Shown here one piece after another: positions 9,283 through 18,721 of a stretch of DNA of 64,000 nucleotides (the first letter of the stretch is position 1; the number at the start of each line of letters is the position of its first letter). The position numbers and the translations under genes were made by a program. This DNA comes from CAWGET01 sp963821715 (GTDB lineage: Bacteria; Bacteroidota; Ignavibacteria; Ignavibacteriales; Melioribacteraceae), in NCBI GenBank assembly GCA_963821715.1, contig CAWGET010000007.1:124001-188000 (forward strand), given 5' to 3'. The notes beneath the pieces were generated by a model that did not search any database, was not told the origin of the DNA, and saw only the letters and a program-made list of their open reading frames with translations.

Positions 9283-10353
9283 ATGAACAAAAACAAATAT
9301 CCATAACACTAATTCTTATTTTAACTGCAATTATTTCAATAAGCTGCCATCAAAAGAAAGACTTATTGACTAAAGTAAATCCAACCGACAAAGGATTCTC
9401 ACAAACTAAATTGGATTCATTAAGCGCTTTTTTAGAGGAGACAGGTTCTGAAGCTTTGATGATTCTTGACAGATGGAAAAATTGTATATGAGTGGGGGAA
9501 TACAGATAAAAAGCTGCTTGTACATTCAATTAGAAAAGCTTTACTAAATTCTCTTTACGGAATCTACATTGAGAATGGAACTATAGATACTACAATGACT
9601 CTTAAAGAACTTGGAATAGACGATATCAATCCGCTAACCGAAACAGAAAGAACAGCTACCATAGCAGATTTATTGAAGTCGAGGTCGGGTATTTATCATA
9701 ATGCAGCCGCAGTTGCCGAAGGAATGTTAGCAAAAATGCCTAAAAGGGGAGTCCATAAACCAAATGAAGCTTACTACTATAATAATTGGGATTTTAATAC
9801 ACTTGGTTTTATATTAGAAAAACAAACCGGAAAAACGATTTACGACCTGTTTAATACGCATATAGCCCAACCTCTGGGAATGGAATATTCAAATAATTAT
9901 ATAACTGTTAAAAATCCCGATGACGATTGGACAATACCGGATGTGGACGGATTTTATCAATATGAAGAAGATAAATCGAAATATCCTGCATATCACTTCA
10001 GATTATCAGCAAGAGATTTAGCTCTGTATGGTCAACTCTATTTAAACAAAGGGAAATGGAATGGCAAGCAGATAATACCGGAGCGATGGATAGAAATTTC
10101 TACTAAACCATATTCAATAACAAATGAAGAATACGGAATCGGATACGGAATGCTCTGGAATGTATTGATTCCTAACGAAAACCGAAAAAGCAAATCATTT
10201 TTCCATACAGGTGTTGGAATTCATATGCTCGGCATTTATCCCGCATCTAATTTAGTTTTAGTGCATAGAGTTGATACGGAAAAGGAGTACAAATTCCACA
10301 AGGGAAATTTTTATGAAATGATATCATTGGTTTGGAATTCAAAAGAAGACTAA
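9283..10353 (+). pseudogene. Serine hydrolase of the class C beta-lactamase/esterase family, two frameshifts
   Basis: A lipoprotein serine hydrolase broken twice. ATG 9283 gives MNKNK then a stop; a missing base near 9297 is needed to enter the signal peptide frame (ISITLILILTAIISISC, lipobox Cys). That frame ends near 9482, and an extra base around 9464-9468 shifts it into the long frame (9466-10353). Catalytic motifs are intact: SxxK as SIRK (from 9520), YxN-like YNN within YYYNNWDFN (about 9775-9795) and HTG (about 10207). The rebuilt protein is about 356 aa. It belongs to the penicillin-binding/beta-lactamase fold, so it may be an esterase rather than an antibiotic enzyme. The 194 bases before it show no gene. 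Confidence 0.75.
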
Positions 10354-10396
10354 ACTAAAAAACTATACGGAGCAATGTGTATAGGCAATACAATTT

Positions 10397-10783
10397 ATGG
10401 TTGATATGTTTTCAAAAGACTTCTATACATATTTAGCAAATAACACGTTGATTGAAATAAAGGGAGGATTAACGAGACCGACTTTTTTAAAAATTTGGAT
10501 GGTAGAGGTAGATAATAGGATTTTCGCAAGAAGCTGGAATAAGAGTGAAAATAGTTGGTTTACCGAGTTTCAAAAATCAGGAATCGGAGAGATAAAATTC
10601 GGTGATAAAGTTATCAGAGTAACTGGTGAAAAAATTGATGCAGATAACCCAATAAATAAAAAAATCAGCCAGGCATATATTAAAAAATACAATCAACCGG
10701 AAAACTTGAAATATGCCCGAGGAATTTCAAAACCTGAATATTTTAATTATACGATGGAATTTTTCAATCTGCAATCCGCTTAA
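10397..10783 (+). CDS. DUF2255 family protein
   Basis: A 128-aa protein resembling DUF2255: IEIKGGLTRP at the start, FARSWNKSENSWFTEFQKSG in the centre (residues about 43-63) and AYIKKYNQPENLKYA near the end. The family is predicted to have an FMN-binding split-barrel-like fold; no function is established. It lies 43 nt downstream of the broken serine hydrolase and is the last gene of the island. Confidence 0.7.
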   Translation: MVDMFSKDFYTYLANNTLIEIKGGLTRPTFLKIWMVEVDNRIFARSWNKSENSWFTEFQKSGIGEIKFGDKVIRVTGEKIDADNPINKKISQAYIKKYNQPENLKYARGISKPEYFNYTMEFFNLQSA

Positions 10784-10898
10784 AATTACTACACACAACA
10801 TGATTAGTTTATTTCTTTAATAACGCTGCAAATTTTTTTGAACTGAGTGAAGAGGAAATTGAAAAAATTATATTATCAAATAAATAGAAAGATATATT

Positions 10899-10933
10899 AA
10901 AAAGACTTATCCAAAACAAATTTGAATAAGTCT
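10899..10933 (-). terminator. Probable rho-independent terminator of the etfB-etfA-nuclease operon
   Basis: An 8-bp perfect inverted repeat (AGACTTAT at 10903-10910, ATAAGTCT at 10926-10933) with a 15-nt loop. Read on the minus strand the stem is followed by TTTTT, the expected U-run, 33 nt after the stop of the bifunctional nuclease gene. It could also stop plus-strand readthrough from the island, but there is no T-run on that side. Confidence 0.6.
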
Positions 10934-10965
10934 AATTAATTATAGAGTAAATTTTAAACGGTCTA

Positions 10966-11574
10966 TTAATTACTACCTTTTAAGTGATGTAATTCGTCCC
11001 GTATTCTCGCGGCTCTTTCGTAATCTTCCTTTTCTATTGCTTCTCTTAATTGATTTTGCATTGCCGCAATTTTGGCTTCTTTAGTTGTTTTGCCGGTCTG
11101 TTTCGGCTCTTCAAATTTTTGTTCGTCAAGCGGATTCATTTTTTGTTCTTCTTCGCTGGAAGGAACAAAAGCCGCCGACTTCATAACTTCTTCCGAAACA
11201 AAAATAGGCGATCCCGCTCTAACCGCAAGAGCTATTGCGTCGCTTGGGCGCGAGTCGACTTCATTAGTCATTCCCGAAACTTCCAAAATGATTTTGGAAT
11301 AAAAAGTATTCTCTTTTAATTCGTCTATTATAATTTCAGTTACAACTGCGCCTAGATTATCGATCAGATTTTTTACAAGATCGTGAGTTAATGGACGCGG
11401 CGGTTTTATGCCTTCAATTTCCAAAGCGATTGCCTGGGCTTCGAACGTTCCGATAATAATCGGGAGTCGCCGCATTCCGTAAACTTCCTTTAAGAGCAAA
11501 GCGTAAGCCCCTCCGGCGGAAGGGCTTGAAGACAAACCTAAAATTTCAACTTGAACTTTATTCAATTTCTTCAC
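10966..11574 (-). CDS. Bifunctional nuclease (DUF151) with C-terminal UVR domain
   Basis: A 202-aa protein with an N-terminal DUF151/BFN domain (LPIIIGTFEAQAIALEIEG near residues 37-55; SRPSDAIALAVRAGSPIFV near 109-127) and a C-terminal UvrB/UvrC-type UVR motif (LREAIEKEDYERAARIRDEL, about 176-195). Homologues of the N-terminal domain show DNase/RNase activity; the UVR helix pair mediates protein contact. It follows etfA by 8 nt and is the last gene of the operon. The domain pair is common in Bacteroidota-type genomes. Confidence 0.87.
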   Translation of the reverse strand: MKKLNKVQVEILGLSSSPSAGGAYALLLKEVYGMRRLPIIIGTFEAQAIALEIEGIKPPRPLTHDLVKNLIDNLGAVVTEIIIDELKENTFYSKIILEVSGMTNEVDSRPSDAIALAVRAGSPIFVSEEVMKSAAFVPSSEEEQKMNPLDEQKFEEPKQTGKTTKEAKIAAMQNQLREAIEKEDYERAARIRDELHHLKGSN

Positions 11575-11582
11575 TTCTTTTT

Positions 11583-12551
11583 TTATGAATTTAATTTTTT
11601 TATTTCTTCTATCAACGCCGGAACAACTTCGAAAGCGTCGCCTGTAATTCCGTAATCGGCAACTGTAAAGATTGGCGCATCTTTATCCTTGTTTATAGCA
11701 ACAATATATTTAGATGATCGCATTCCGGCGAGATGCTGTATAGCTCCCGAAATTCCGATTGCAATATACAAATTCGGCGAAACGGTTTTTCCGGTTTGGC
11801 CAACCTGTTCGCTGTGAGGCCTCCAACCGGCGTCCACAACAGCGCGCGAAGCTCCGACTGCGGCGTTTAATTCTTTTGCAAGGTCTTCAACAAGATGAAA
11901 ATTCTCAGCTTCTTTTAGTCCGCGTCCGCCCGAAACAATTATCTCGGCTTCGGCAACGTCCATTTTTCCGTCGGATTTTTTCATTTCAGAAACTTTGCTT
12001 CTTAAATCTAAATCATCAGCGTTTCTAACTTCAACCTCAGCGGCGTTTCCCGTAGCTTCTCCCAAGCTAAATGTATTGGGACGAAGCGTTAGTATTTTTT
12101 TGGCCGAGTTAAACTTAACATCAACTAAAGCTTTACCGGCGTAAATCGGCCGCGAGGCGGTTATATCTTCGCCTTCAACATTCAGTTCTGTACAGTCCAT
12201 CGCAATTCCTGCGTCGAGTTTTACAGCGACGAAAGGTGCGAGATCTTTTCCCATAGCAGTATTCGCCATTAAAAGAATATCCGCTTCGGTTTCCTTCGCG
12301 TAATCCGCAACTAATTTTGAATATGCGGATGAAGAATAGTTTTTCAAATTTTCATTTTTAAAATGAACGACTTTTTTTACTCCATTTTCGCCGGCTTTTT
12401 CAAGTTCTTCAATTTCATTTCCGACGGTAACCGCCAGCAATTCACCGCTTAATTTATTTGCTAATTCTTCTCCGGCTTTCGCGGCTTCCATCGAAGATTT
12501 TTTTATTTTTCCGTCTCTTTGTTCAAGGAATACCAAAATTTTATGCGACAT
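11583..12551 (-). CDS. etfA: Electron transfer flavoprotein alpha subunit
   Basis: FAD-binding subunit of the ETF heterodimer, which accepts electrons from acyl-CoA and related dehydrogenases and passes them to the quinone pool. 322 aa, normal length. The C-terminal FAD block is visible: VSGGRGL (about residue 206), GASRAVVDAGW (about 233), GQTGKTVSPNLYIAIGISGAIQH in two halves, and IVAINKDKDAPIF. It follows etfB by 9 nt. No bifurcating features are evident, and no acyl-CoA dehydrogenase lies nearby. Confidence 0.94.
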   Translation of the reverse strand: MSHKILVFLEQRDGKIKKSSMEAAKAGEELANKLSGELLAVTVGNEIEELEKAGENGVKKVVHFKNENLKNYSSSAYSKLVADYAKETEADILLMANTAMGKDLAPFVAVKLDAGIAMDCTELNVEGEDITASRPIYAGKALVDVKFNSAKKILTLRPNTFSLGEATGNAAEVEVRNADDLDLRSKVSEMKKSDGKMDVAEAEIIVSGGRGLKEAENFHLVEDLAKELNAAVGASRAVVDAGWRPHSEQVGQTGKTVSPNLYIAIGISGAIQHLAGMRSSKYIVAINKDKDAPIFTVADYGITGDAFEVVPALIEEIKKLNS

Positions 12552-12560
12552 AATTCCCCC

Positions 12561-13307
12561 TTAAATTACATTAGCTTCGTTGTGTAAAAGATCAACTAAT
12601 TCTTTAACTGCGCTCGCGTCTTCGCCCAGAATTCTGCCTTGTTGTTTGGGCGCGGGTTTTCTCATCTTAACAATCTCAAGTTTATTTTCCTGAACGGAAA
12701 CGTCTTTCTCTTCGATTGTTTTTCTCTTAGCCGCCATAATTCCTTTAAGAGATGCGTATCTCGGTTCATTCAATCCTTTCTGAGCCGTAATTACTGCGGG
12801 TAGTGAAGTCTCAACTATTTCTTTCCCGCCTTCAATTTCTCTTTCAGCTGTAATTTTTTCTCCGTCGAGTTTAAAATCCACTACAACCGTAGCGCAGTTA
12901 TATCCGAGTAATTCCGCGGTTAATTGTCCGGTTATGGAATTATCATAATCGACAGATTGTTTTCCGAAGAAAACTAATGTTGCTTCTATATTTTTTATTT
13001 CGTCGGCAAGGGCTTTTGCCACATTGAAAGAGTCGAGTTGAGTTTCATTCTTCAATAGAACCGCGTTATCGGCTCCCATTGCAAGAGCTTTTCTTATAGA
13101 TTCTTTGGAACTGTCGCCGCCCAAAGTTATAACGGTAACCTCGCCGTCGGTTTGTTCCTTAATTTTTAATGCTTCTTCAATTGCAAATTCATCGTAAGGA
13201 TTTACTACATAAGTAACGCCGTTTGGATCGATAGTTTTTCCGTCAGAGCCGACATTGACTTTTGCGGCTGTATCCGGAACATGATTTACGCAAACCGCTA
13301 TTTTCAT
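12561..13307 (-). CDS. etfB: Electron transfer flavoprotein beta subunit
   Basis: AMP-binding subunit of ETF. 248 aa. Visible signatures are the N-terminal KIAVCVNHVPDT, NPYDEFAIEEALKIKE, and the conserved DYDNSITGQLTAELLGY segment. It heads the etfB-etfA-nuclease operon, with a GGAGG-type site (complement of 13309-13316) before its ATG. It is divergent from clpS; the 199 nt between them must hold both promoters. Confidence 0.94.
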   Translation of the reverse strand: MKIAVCVNHVPDTAAKVNVGSDGKTIDPNGVTYVVNPYDEFAIEEALKIKEQTDGEVTVITLGGDSSKESIRKALAMGADNAVLLKNETQLDSFNVAKALADEIKNIEATLVFFGKQSVDYDNSITGQLTAELLGYNCATVVVDFKLDGEKITAEREIEGGKEIVETSLPAVITAQKGLNEPRYASLKGIMAAKRKTIEEKDVSVQENKLEIVKMRKPAPKQQGRILGEDASAVKELVDLLHNEANVI

Positions 13308-13506
13308 TATTCCTCCTTTGTTTTCAGCTAAACTAAAATATAAACATACAACTGCTGAATTTCAAAAGCAATTTCATGTTTTTTGCAGATTCAATTTTTT
13401 TATTGAAATCTATGAATCGTTAATCCGAAAATGGAGTTATCCAATAATTCCGAAGATTTTTTCCAAACTATTTTTTAGATTGAAGTTTCAAATAAATATA
13501 TTGGTT

Positions 13507-13800
13507 ATGTCCAACGATATTAAAAATCCGAAGATCAGAAGGGAAGAAGAAGAGGACGAAGGAGTAGAAACCGGTCTTCCATTTAGAGTAATGCTTTTTA
13601 ATGACGACTGGCATTCTTTCGATGAAGTGATAATCCAAATTATTAAAGCCGTTCAATGTTCATTCGACGAAGCCCGCAATTATGCATTCGAAGCTCACGT
13701 TAACGGGAAAACGATAATTTACCAAGGCGAGTTAACGCGCTGTCTAAAAGTTACTTCTGTACTGGATGAAATTGCGCTTCACTCTCAGATTGTTTCGTAA
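13507..13800 (+). CDS. clpS: ATP-dependent Clp protease adaptor ClpS
   Basis: N-end-rule adaptor that delivers substrates to ClpAP/ClpCP. The 97-aa protein has the signature PFRVMLFNDDWHSFDEV (the NDD.H residues contact the destabilising N-terminal residue) followed by EAHVNGKTIIYQGE. ATG 13507 is chosen rather than the longer open frame from 13318, because the upstream 63 codons are low-complexity, unlike any ClpS, and the short form matches family length. No clpA is in view. Confidence 0.9.
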   Translation: MSNDIKNPKIRREEEEDEGVETGLPFRVMLFNDDWHSFDEVIIQIIKAVQCSFDEARNYAFEAHVNGKTIIYQGELTRCLKVTSVLDEIALHSQIVS

Positions 13801-13805
13801 AAAAA

Positions 13806-13875
13806 GAATTAAACAAAGGAATTGAAAAAGAGAATTAAAAAAAGCAATTAAAAAAGAGAATTAAACAAAGGAATT
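13806..13875 (+). repeat. A-rich imperfect direct repeat
   Basis: An exact 18-nt sequence (GAATTAAACAAAGGAATT) occurs at 13806-13823 and again at 13858-13875, with related AAAAAGAGAATTAAA blocks between. It lies in the 246-nt interval between clpS and ychF, which otherwise holds no gene. It looks like slipped-strand expansion; no function is apparent. Confidence 0.6.
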
Positions 13876-14046
13876 AAAAGCTCTTAGATAATGTCGGTTT
13901 AACTTCTCGTTATCCCATCTCACGTCTCAGGTTTGGCATTTAATCTTTCATGCTTACACACCTTTTCAATTATAAATTTTAATTAAAAATATTTATATTA
14001 AGTCTTTAATAGTAATGAGTTTTAATCTTTTATTACGGAGAAATTG

Positions 14047-15126
14047 ATGCAGATTGGATTGGCAGGATTACAATATTCAGGCAAATCGACACTTTTTAAT
14101 ACGCTCGCGCAGGTAGAAAACCCCGAACAAAACCTTAAAGAAGAAACAAAAATTGAAGTTGTAAAAATTACAGACGAACGATTGGATAAACTTACCGAAA
14201 TTTTTAATCCGAAGAAAACGGTTAACGCCACAATTGAAGTTTTGGATATCCCGGGACTCCGGACTTCCGACGACGGAAAAGTTAAAATTACATCGGCATT
14301 TCTAAACAGTGTTAAAAATAACGACGCACTTTTTTACATAGTTCGTCAATTTAAAGAAGATACTGTCCCTCATCCGATGAACAGAAATGATCCAACGGGA
14401 GATATCCAATTCCTCGCAACGGAATTCCTTCTTTCGGATCTTGCACAGCTCGAAAACAGAACCGAAAAACTGAAAAAGGATATTCAGAAAACGAGCGATG
14501 AAAAACTTAAAAGGGAATTGAACTTAATAGAAAACTGCATCGAGCATTTGGAAAACGAAAAACCTTTGCGTACAATGAAACTTAGCGAAGACGAGACTAA
14601 ACTATTAAGCGGCTATCAATTGGTAACGCTTAAACCGCTGGTTGTAGCCGTTAATTATGACGAAGAATCGATTGAAAGTGCGGCTGAAGATGTTGAAAAA
14701 ATTAAAAATGAAATTGGCGAAATAGGTGCCGAGGTTATTCCGTTTTCGGCTAAAGTTGAGTTTGAACTTTCCCAGTTAGACGATGAAGACAAAAAAGAAT
14801 TTATGCAGGATTACGGAATAAACGAATCGGCGCTTGACAAAATACTCGGGACATCTTATAGTGTTCTCGGCTTACAATCATTCTTTACTGTTGGCGAGGA
14901 TGAATGCAGAGCATGGACAATTAAAAAGAATTATACGGCTCAGGATGCGGCAGGAGTAATTCATACCGATTTTTACAACAGATTTATTCGTGCCGAAGTA
15001 GTTCATTACGACGATTTTATCGAATACGGTTCCTTCGCTAAATGTAAAGAAGCCGGAGTTTGGCGTCTTGAAGGAAAAGAGTATATTGTTAAAGACGGAG
15101 ATATTTTATCTATTAGACATAATTAA
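14047..15126 (+). CDS. ychF: YchF/Obg-like P-loop ATPase, divergent form
   Basis: A 359-aa P-loop protein of the YchF/OLA1 family, ribosome-associated ATPases. The N-terminal P-loop GLQYSGKST differs from the usual GLPNVGKST of YchF. The switch-2 DIPGLR, the coiled-coil insertion (about residues 130-170) and the C-terminal DUF933 TGS-like domain (SVLGLQSFFTVGEDECRAWTI, HTDFYNRFIRAEVVHYDDF) are all present. ATG 14047 has GGAG at 14037-14040. It is probably a second, divergent paralogue rather than canonical YchF, judging by the altered P-loop. Confidence 0.85.
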   Translation: MQIGLAGLQYSGKSTLFNTLAQVENPEQNLKEETKIEVVKITDERLDKLTEIFNPKKTVNATIEVLDIPGLRTSDDGKVKITSAFLNSVKNNDALFYIVRQFKEDTVPHPMNRNDPTGDIQFLATEFLLSDLAQLENRTEKLKKDIQKTSDEKLKRELNLIENCIEHLENEKPLRTMKLSEDETKLLSGYQLVTLKPLVVAVNYDEESIESAAEDVEKIKNEIGEIGAEVIPFSAKVEFELSQLDDEDKKEFMQDYGINESALDKILGTSYSVLGLQSFFTVGEDECRAWTIKKNYTAQDAAGVIHTDFYNRFIRAEVVHYDDFIEYGSFAKCKEAGVWRLEGKEYIVKDGDILSIRHN

Positions 15127-15149
15127 AAAAGTTATAGGAGATTATTTTC

Positions 15150-16616
15150 ATGGGTAAAGAAGCAATTGAAGGTTTGAAGCCTGAAATTTTATGGCAGAGA
15201 TTTTATGAAATAAGTCAGATTCCACGGCCATCAAAAAAAGAAGAAAAGGTTGTTCAGTATTTAAGAGATTTTGCGGAACAGCATAATCTGGAAATGAAAG
15301 AAGATAAGGTGGGAAACATAGTTATGAAACTTCCCGCAAAATCGGGCTATGAAAAAGCGCCTACGGTTGTTCTGCAAGGTCACGTTGATATGGTTGCTGA
15401 AAAAAACAAAGGAACCGAACACGATTTTGAGAAAGACCCGATTGAATTAATCCGCGACGGAGAATGGATTAAGGCTAATGGAACCACTCTGGGAAGCGAT
15501 AACGGAATAGGTGTTGCAGCCGGACTTGCCGTTGTGTCGGATAACGAAGTAGTTCACGGTCCTCTCGAACTTTTATTCACTATAGACGAAGAAACCGGTA
15601 TGACCGGAGTGAATAATTTAGAACCCGGATTCATTGAAGGAAAAACATTGCTTAATATGGATTCGGAAGAAGACGGAGCATTTTACGTCGGTTGTGCCGG
15701 CGGGCAAGACACTGTTGGATACTTTGATATTCATACAACTGATTGTACAAAAACTTTTGAAGCTTATGAAGTTATCGTCTCCGGGTTGAAGGGAGGCCAT
15801 TCCGGTTTGGATATCCAGGAGGGAAGAGCAAACGCTATTAAATTGCTTGCGAGGTTTTTAACAAAACTGCATGACGTAAGTTTTGAAGTTGCAGATATTT
15901 CGGGCGGTTCCAAAAGAAACGCGATTCCGCGTGAAGCAGAAGCTCTGTTAATGATTGATCCGCGGGACGAAGTGCAATTAAAAACTCACGCTCAAAAATT
16001 TAAAGAAGAAGCGGCTCAGGAATTCAGAACAGTCGATCCGAAATTAGATATTCAGATAAATAAAAAAGAAGAATTTTCAGAAAAAGTTTTCTCTCGAGAA
16101 TTCACAAAGAAATTAGTTGATTTGCTTTTGGCGCTTCCGCATGGAATTATTGCGATGAATCAGGATATTCCCGGACTCGTTGAAACATCAACGAATTTGG
16201 CAACTTTATCTAAGGAAGACGGCAAGCTACGAATTGGAACAAGCCAGCGCAGCTCGACCGAGTCTGCGAAAGAATATATTTCATCAAGCGTTGTAGCTGC
16301 ATTTTCTCTTGCCGAAGCAGAAGTGAATGTAGGCGACGGATATCCTGGATGGAAACCGAATATGGATTCTAAACTATTGGAAACATCTAAAAATGTTTAC
16401 AAAGAAAAATATAATTCCGACCCGGAAATAAAAGCTATTCATGCCGGACTCGAATGCGGAATACTGGGAAATAAATATCCGGGCCTCGATATGATATCCT
16501 TCGGACCCACGATTGAAAACGCTCATTCGCCCGATGAAAGAGTGAATATAAAAGATGTAGAAAAGTTTTATGATCTTTTAAAAGGTATCCTGGCAAATTT
16601 TGCAAACAGAAAATAG
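15150..16616 (+). CDS. pepD: Aminoacyl-histidine dipeptidase (M20 family, PepD/carnosinase type)
   Basis: Zinc-dependent cytosolic dipeptidase that hydrolyses Xaa-His dipeptides such as carnosine. 488 aa, full length. Metal and catalytic motifs are visible: GHVDMVAEKN (first His/Asp, about residue 76), TLGSDNGIG (bridging Asp), DEETGMTG (Glu base) and NMDSEEDG. GGAGAT lies before the ATG. It is 23 nt after ychF and 6 nt before the acyl-CoA synthetase, so the three are probably cotranscribed. Confidence 0.9.
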   Translation: MGKEAIEGLKPEILWQRFYEISQIPRPSKKEEKVVQYLRDFAEQHNLEMKEDKVGNIVMKLPAKSGYEKAPTVVLQGHVDMVAEKNKGTEHDFEKDPIELIRDGEWIKANGTTLGSDNGIGVAAGLAVVSDNEVVHGPLELLFTIDEETGMTGVNNLEPGFIEGKTLLNMDSEEDGAFYVGCAGGQDTVGYFDIHTTDCTKTFEAYEVIVSGLKGGHSGLDIQEGRANAIKLLARFLTKLHDVSFEVADISGGSKRNAIPREAEALLMIDPRDEVQLKTHAQKFKEEAAQEFRTVDPKLDIQINKKEEFSEKVFSREFTKKLVDLLLALPHGIIAMNQDIPGLVETSTNLATLSKEDGKLRIGTSQRSSTESAKEYISSSVVAAFSLAEAEVNVGDGYPGWKPNMDSKLLETSKNVYKEKYNSDPEIKAIHAGLECGILGNKYPGLDMISFGPTIENAHSPDERVNIKDVEKFYDLLKGILANFANRK

Positions 16617-16622
16617 AGCGAA

Positions 16623-18353
16623 ATGAAAAAAGAAATAAAACTTTTTGATGTTCCGAGGATCAGTTCGGTGCAGGATATGGTGCTCCGCTCGGGAAGAGAA
16701 TACAAAAACAAATTGGCGTTGGAAGATCTGAATCCGACGCCAATTTCACAATTAACTTACGGAGAACTTCTTGAAAACGTACTGCGTTTCGGAAAAGCTC
16801 TTCAGGATCTCGGGATAAAAGAAAAAACTCATATCGCATTAATCGGAGAAAACCGTGTTCAGTGGTCGTTAAGTTTTTTAACGTGTATGAGTTTCAATTT
16901 TGTGGTAGTCCCGATAGATAAGAATTTAACTCAAAATGAAATTCTTAATATTGTGCATGAGTCGGACGCGGAGGCAGTAATCTTTTCGGAATCGTTCTCT
17001 GATATTTTTTCCGGCACTCATCTCTTTCTTAAAAAATTAAAACATTACATCTGTATGGATGACTGCGGTTCGATTAACGGTTTTCTTTCGATGAAGAAAA
17101 TGATAATCGATGCAAAAGAATACGGAAAGAATTATCTTCCGGAAATTGATCCGAACTCACTGGCGGAAATAATTTTTACATCCGGGTCCCTCGGACGAGC
17201 AAAGGGAGTTATGCTTTCGCAAAAAAATCTTTCTTCGAACTTAATGGATATGCTGAGCATGCTGTTTATGTATCCTGAAGATAGATTTTTATCGGTGCTT
17301 CCTATTCATCATACTTATGAATGCACTTGCGGAATGCTTTGCCCGTTATACAGCGGATCTTCGGTGCATTATGCACGGTCTCTTAAAACGGTAGTGGATG
17401 ACATTCAAAAAGTAAAAGCGACCATTATGCTTGGGGTTCCGCTTCTTTACGATAAAATGTACAAACGCATTTCTAAAACTATAAAGGAAGATAAAGTAAA
17501 ATCGATATTGGTTCCGGCATTGGTCAAGCTTACGGACGCCGTCGAATCAATTGGTTTAAAATCGAAGAAAAAGATCTTTAAGGAAATTCACAATAAATTC
17601 GGCGGGCATTTAAGAGTTTTTATTGCAGGAGGCGCGGCGCCCGATCCTAAAGTAGCAAAAGGCTTAAGAGAATTCGGTTTCAGTTTTATTCAGGGTTACG
17701 GCTTAACGGAAAGTTCTCCTATTGTTGCACTCAACAGGATTGATAATTTTAAGGACGATGCCGCGGGACTTCCGCTTCCGGGTGTGGATTTAAAAATTAA
17801 TGAGCCCGATGAAAATGGTAACGGCGAAATTTGGGTTAAAGGTCCGAATGTTATGATCGGTTACTATAAAAATGAAAAACTAACCTCAGAAGCTTTTGAG
17901 GAAGGATGGTTCAAAACGGGCGATGTTGGATTTATTGACTGCGAAGGCTTTCTGCATATAAACGGAAGAAAGAAAAATGTAATTATTTCTAAAGCAGGAA
18001 AAAATATTTTCCCCGAAGAGATAGAAGACATCTTAAACAGAAGCCGCTATATTCTTGAATGTATGGTATATGGCGAGAAAGACGCCAAACACGATGAGAT
18101 AATTGCAGCTCAAATTGTAGTGGACGCTGAGGCATTTATTGAAATATCCGAAGATAAAGAGATTCAAATTACGGATGAACTTATGCGTAAAGTAATTGGT
18201 GAAGAAATTGCTAAAGCGAATAAAGAACTGGCATCGTACAAACAGATACGAAAGTTTTATGTAAGAGATAGCGAGTTCGAAAAAACTACTACACAGAAAA
18301 TTAAGAGATATTTAGTAAGGAAAGAAGAGGCGGAAGAAAGAAGAGAAAATTAA
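16623..18353 (+). CDS. AMP-forming long-chain acyl-CoA synthetase
   Basis: A 576-aa adenylate-forming enzyme that activates fatty acids to acyl-CoA. The ANL motifs are in order: P-loop FTSGSLGRAKGVMLS (about residues 191-205), GYGLTESSPIVAL, GWFKTGDVG and the hinge GRKKNVIISKAGKNIFPEEIE region with its catalytic-lysine neighbourhood near the C-terminus. The typical TSGSTG is TSGSLG here. Together with ETF encoded upstream it fits fatty-acid catabolism. Substrate length cannot be read from sequence. Confidence 0.85.
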   Translation: MKKEIKLFDVPRISSVQDMVLRSGREYKNKLALEDLNPTPISQLTYGELLENVLRFGKALQDLGIKEKTHIALIGENRVQWSLSFLTCMSFNFVVVPIDKNLTQNEILNIVHESDAEAVIFSESFSDIFSGTHLFLKKLKHYICMDDCGSINGFLSMKKMIIDAKEYGKNYLPEIDPNSLAEIIFTSGSLGRAKGVMLSQKNLSSNLMDMLSMLFMYPEDRFLSVLPIHHTYECTCGMLCPLYSGSSVHYARSLKTVVDDIQKVKATIMLGVPLLYDKMYKRISKTIKEDKVKSILVPALVKLTDAVESIGLKSKKKIFKEIHNKFGGHLRVFIAGGAAPDPKVAKGLREFGFSFIQGYGLTESSPIVALNRIDNFKDDAAGLPLPGVDLKINEPDENGNGEIWVKGPNVMIGYYKNEKLTSEAFEEGWFKTGDVGFIDCEGFLHINGRKKNVIISKAGKNIFPEEIEDILNRSRYILECMVYGEKDAKHDEIIAAQIVVDAEAFIEISEDKEIQITDELMRKVIGEEIAKANKELASYKQIRKFYVRDSEFEKTTTQKIKRYLVRKEEAEERREN

Positions 18354-18406
18354 AATTTGTATTAGAGTAAAAGAAATAAATAAAATAATCTTTTAGGAGA
18401 AATAAA

Positions 18407-18721
18407 ATGTATGCTCGTCAAACTACATTCCAGATAAGCAGAGAAAATCACGAGAAGGCAATCGAAATATATAAGACGCAGATAATTCCGGAGGCTGAAG
18501 TGCAGAAGGGATTTAAAGGCGCGTACTTTTTGTGTAACAAAAACGCGAGCAGGTTTATTTCGCTTACGTTTTGGGATAATTTTCAATCCGCTTACGATAA
18601 CCAAAAAAACGGATATTTCCAGAAACAGCTCGATAAACTCGAGGAACTGGTTGTTAATCCACCGGATGTAAACGGTTATGAAGTATGTTCTTACTCCGAG
18701 AAAAAATCAGTACATAATTAG
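18407..18721 (+). CDS. Small antibiotic-biosynthesis-monooxygenase (ABM) fold protein
   Basis: A 104-aa protein of the dimeric alpha+beta barrel type: MYARQTTFQISRENHEKAI, then GFKGAYFLCN and FISLTFWDN. The pattern (strand-helix-strand with a W in the third strand) is that of ABM-domain proteins, which act as small oxygenases, heme-degrading enzymes or unknown-function dimers. No catalytic residue set can be assigned. A TTAGGAG site precedes the ATG. It lies 53 nt after the acyl-CoA synthetase. Confidence 0.65.
   Translation: MYARQTTFQISRENHEKAIEIYKTQIIPEAEVQKGFKGAYFLCNKNASRFISLTFWDNFQSAYDNQKNGYFQKQLDKLEELVVNPPDVNGYEVCSYSEKKSVHN

Noticed and set aside
10816..10887. Short frame reading FFNNAANFFELSEEEIEKII, like the C-terminus of a larger enzyme
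   Set aside because: Only 24 codons, no start and no conserved upstream frame; at best a gene remnant that cannot be assigned.
13900..13950. CATCTCACGTCTCAG-type low-complexity DNA after clpS
   Set aside because: Looks like simple short-repeat sequence common in intergenic DNA of such genomes; no hairpin or conserved element could be shown.
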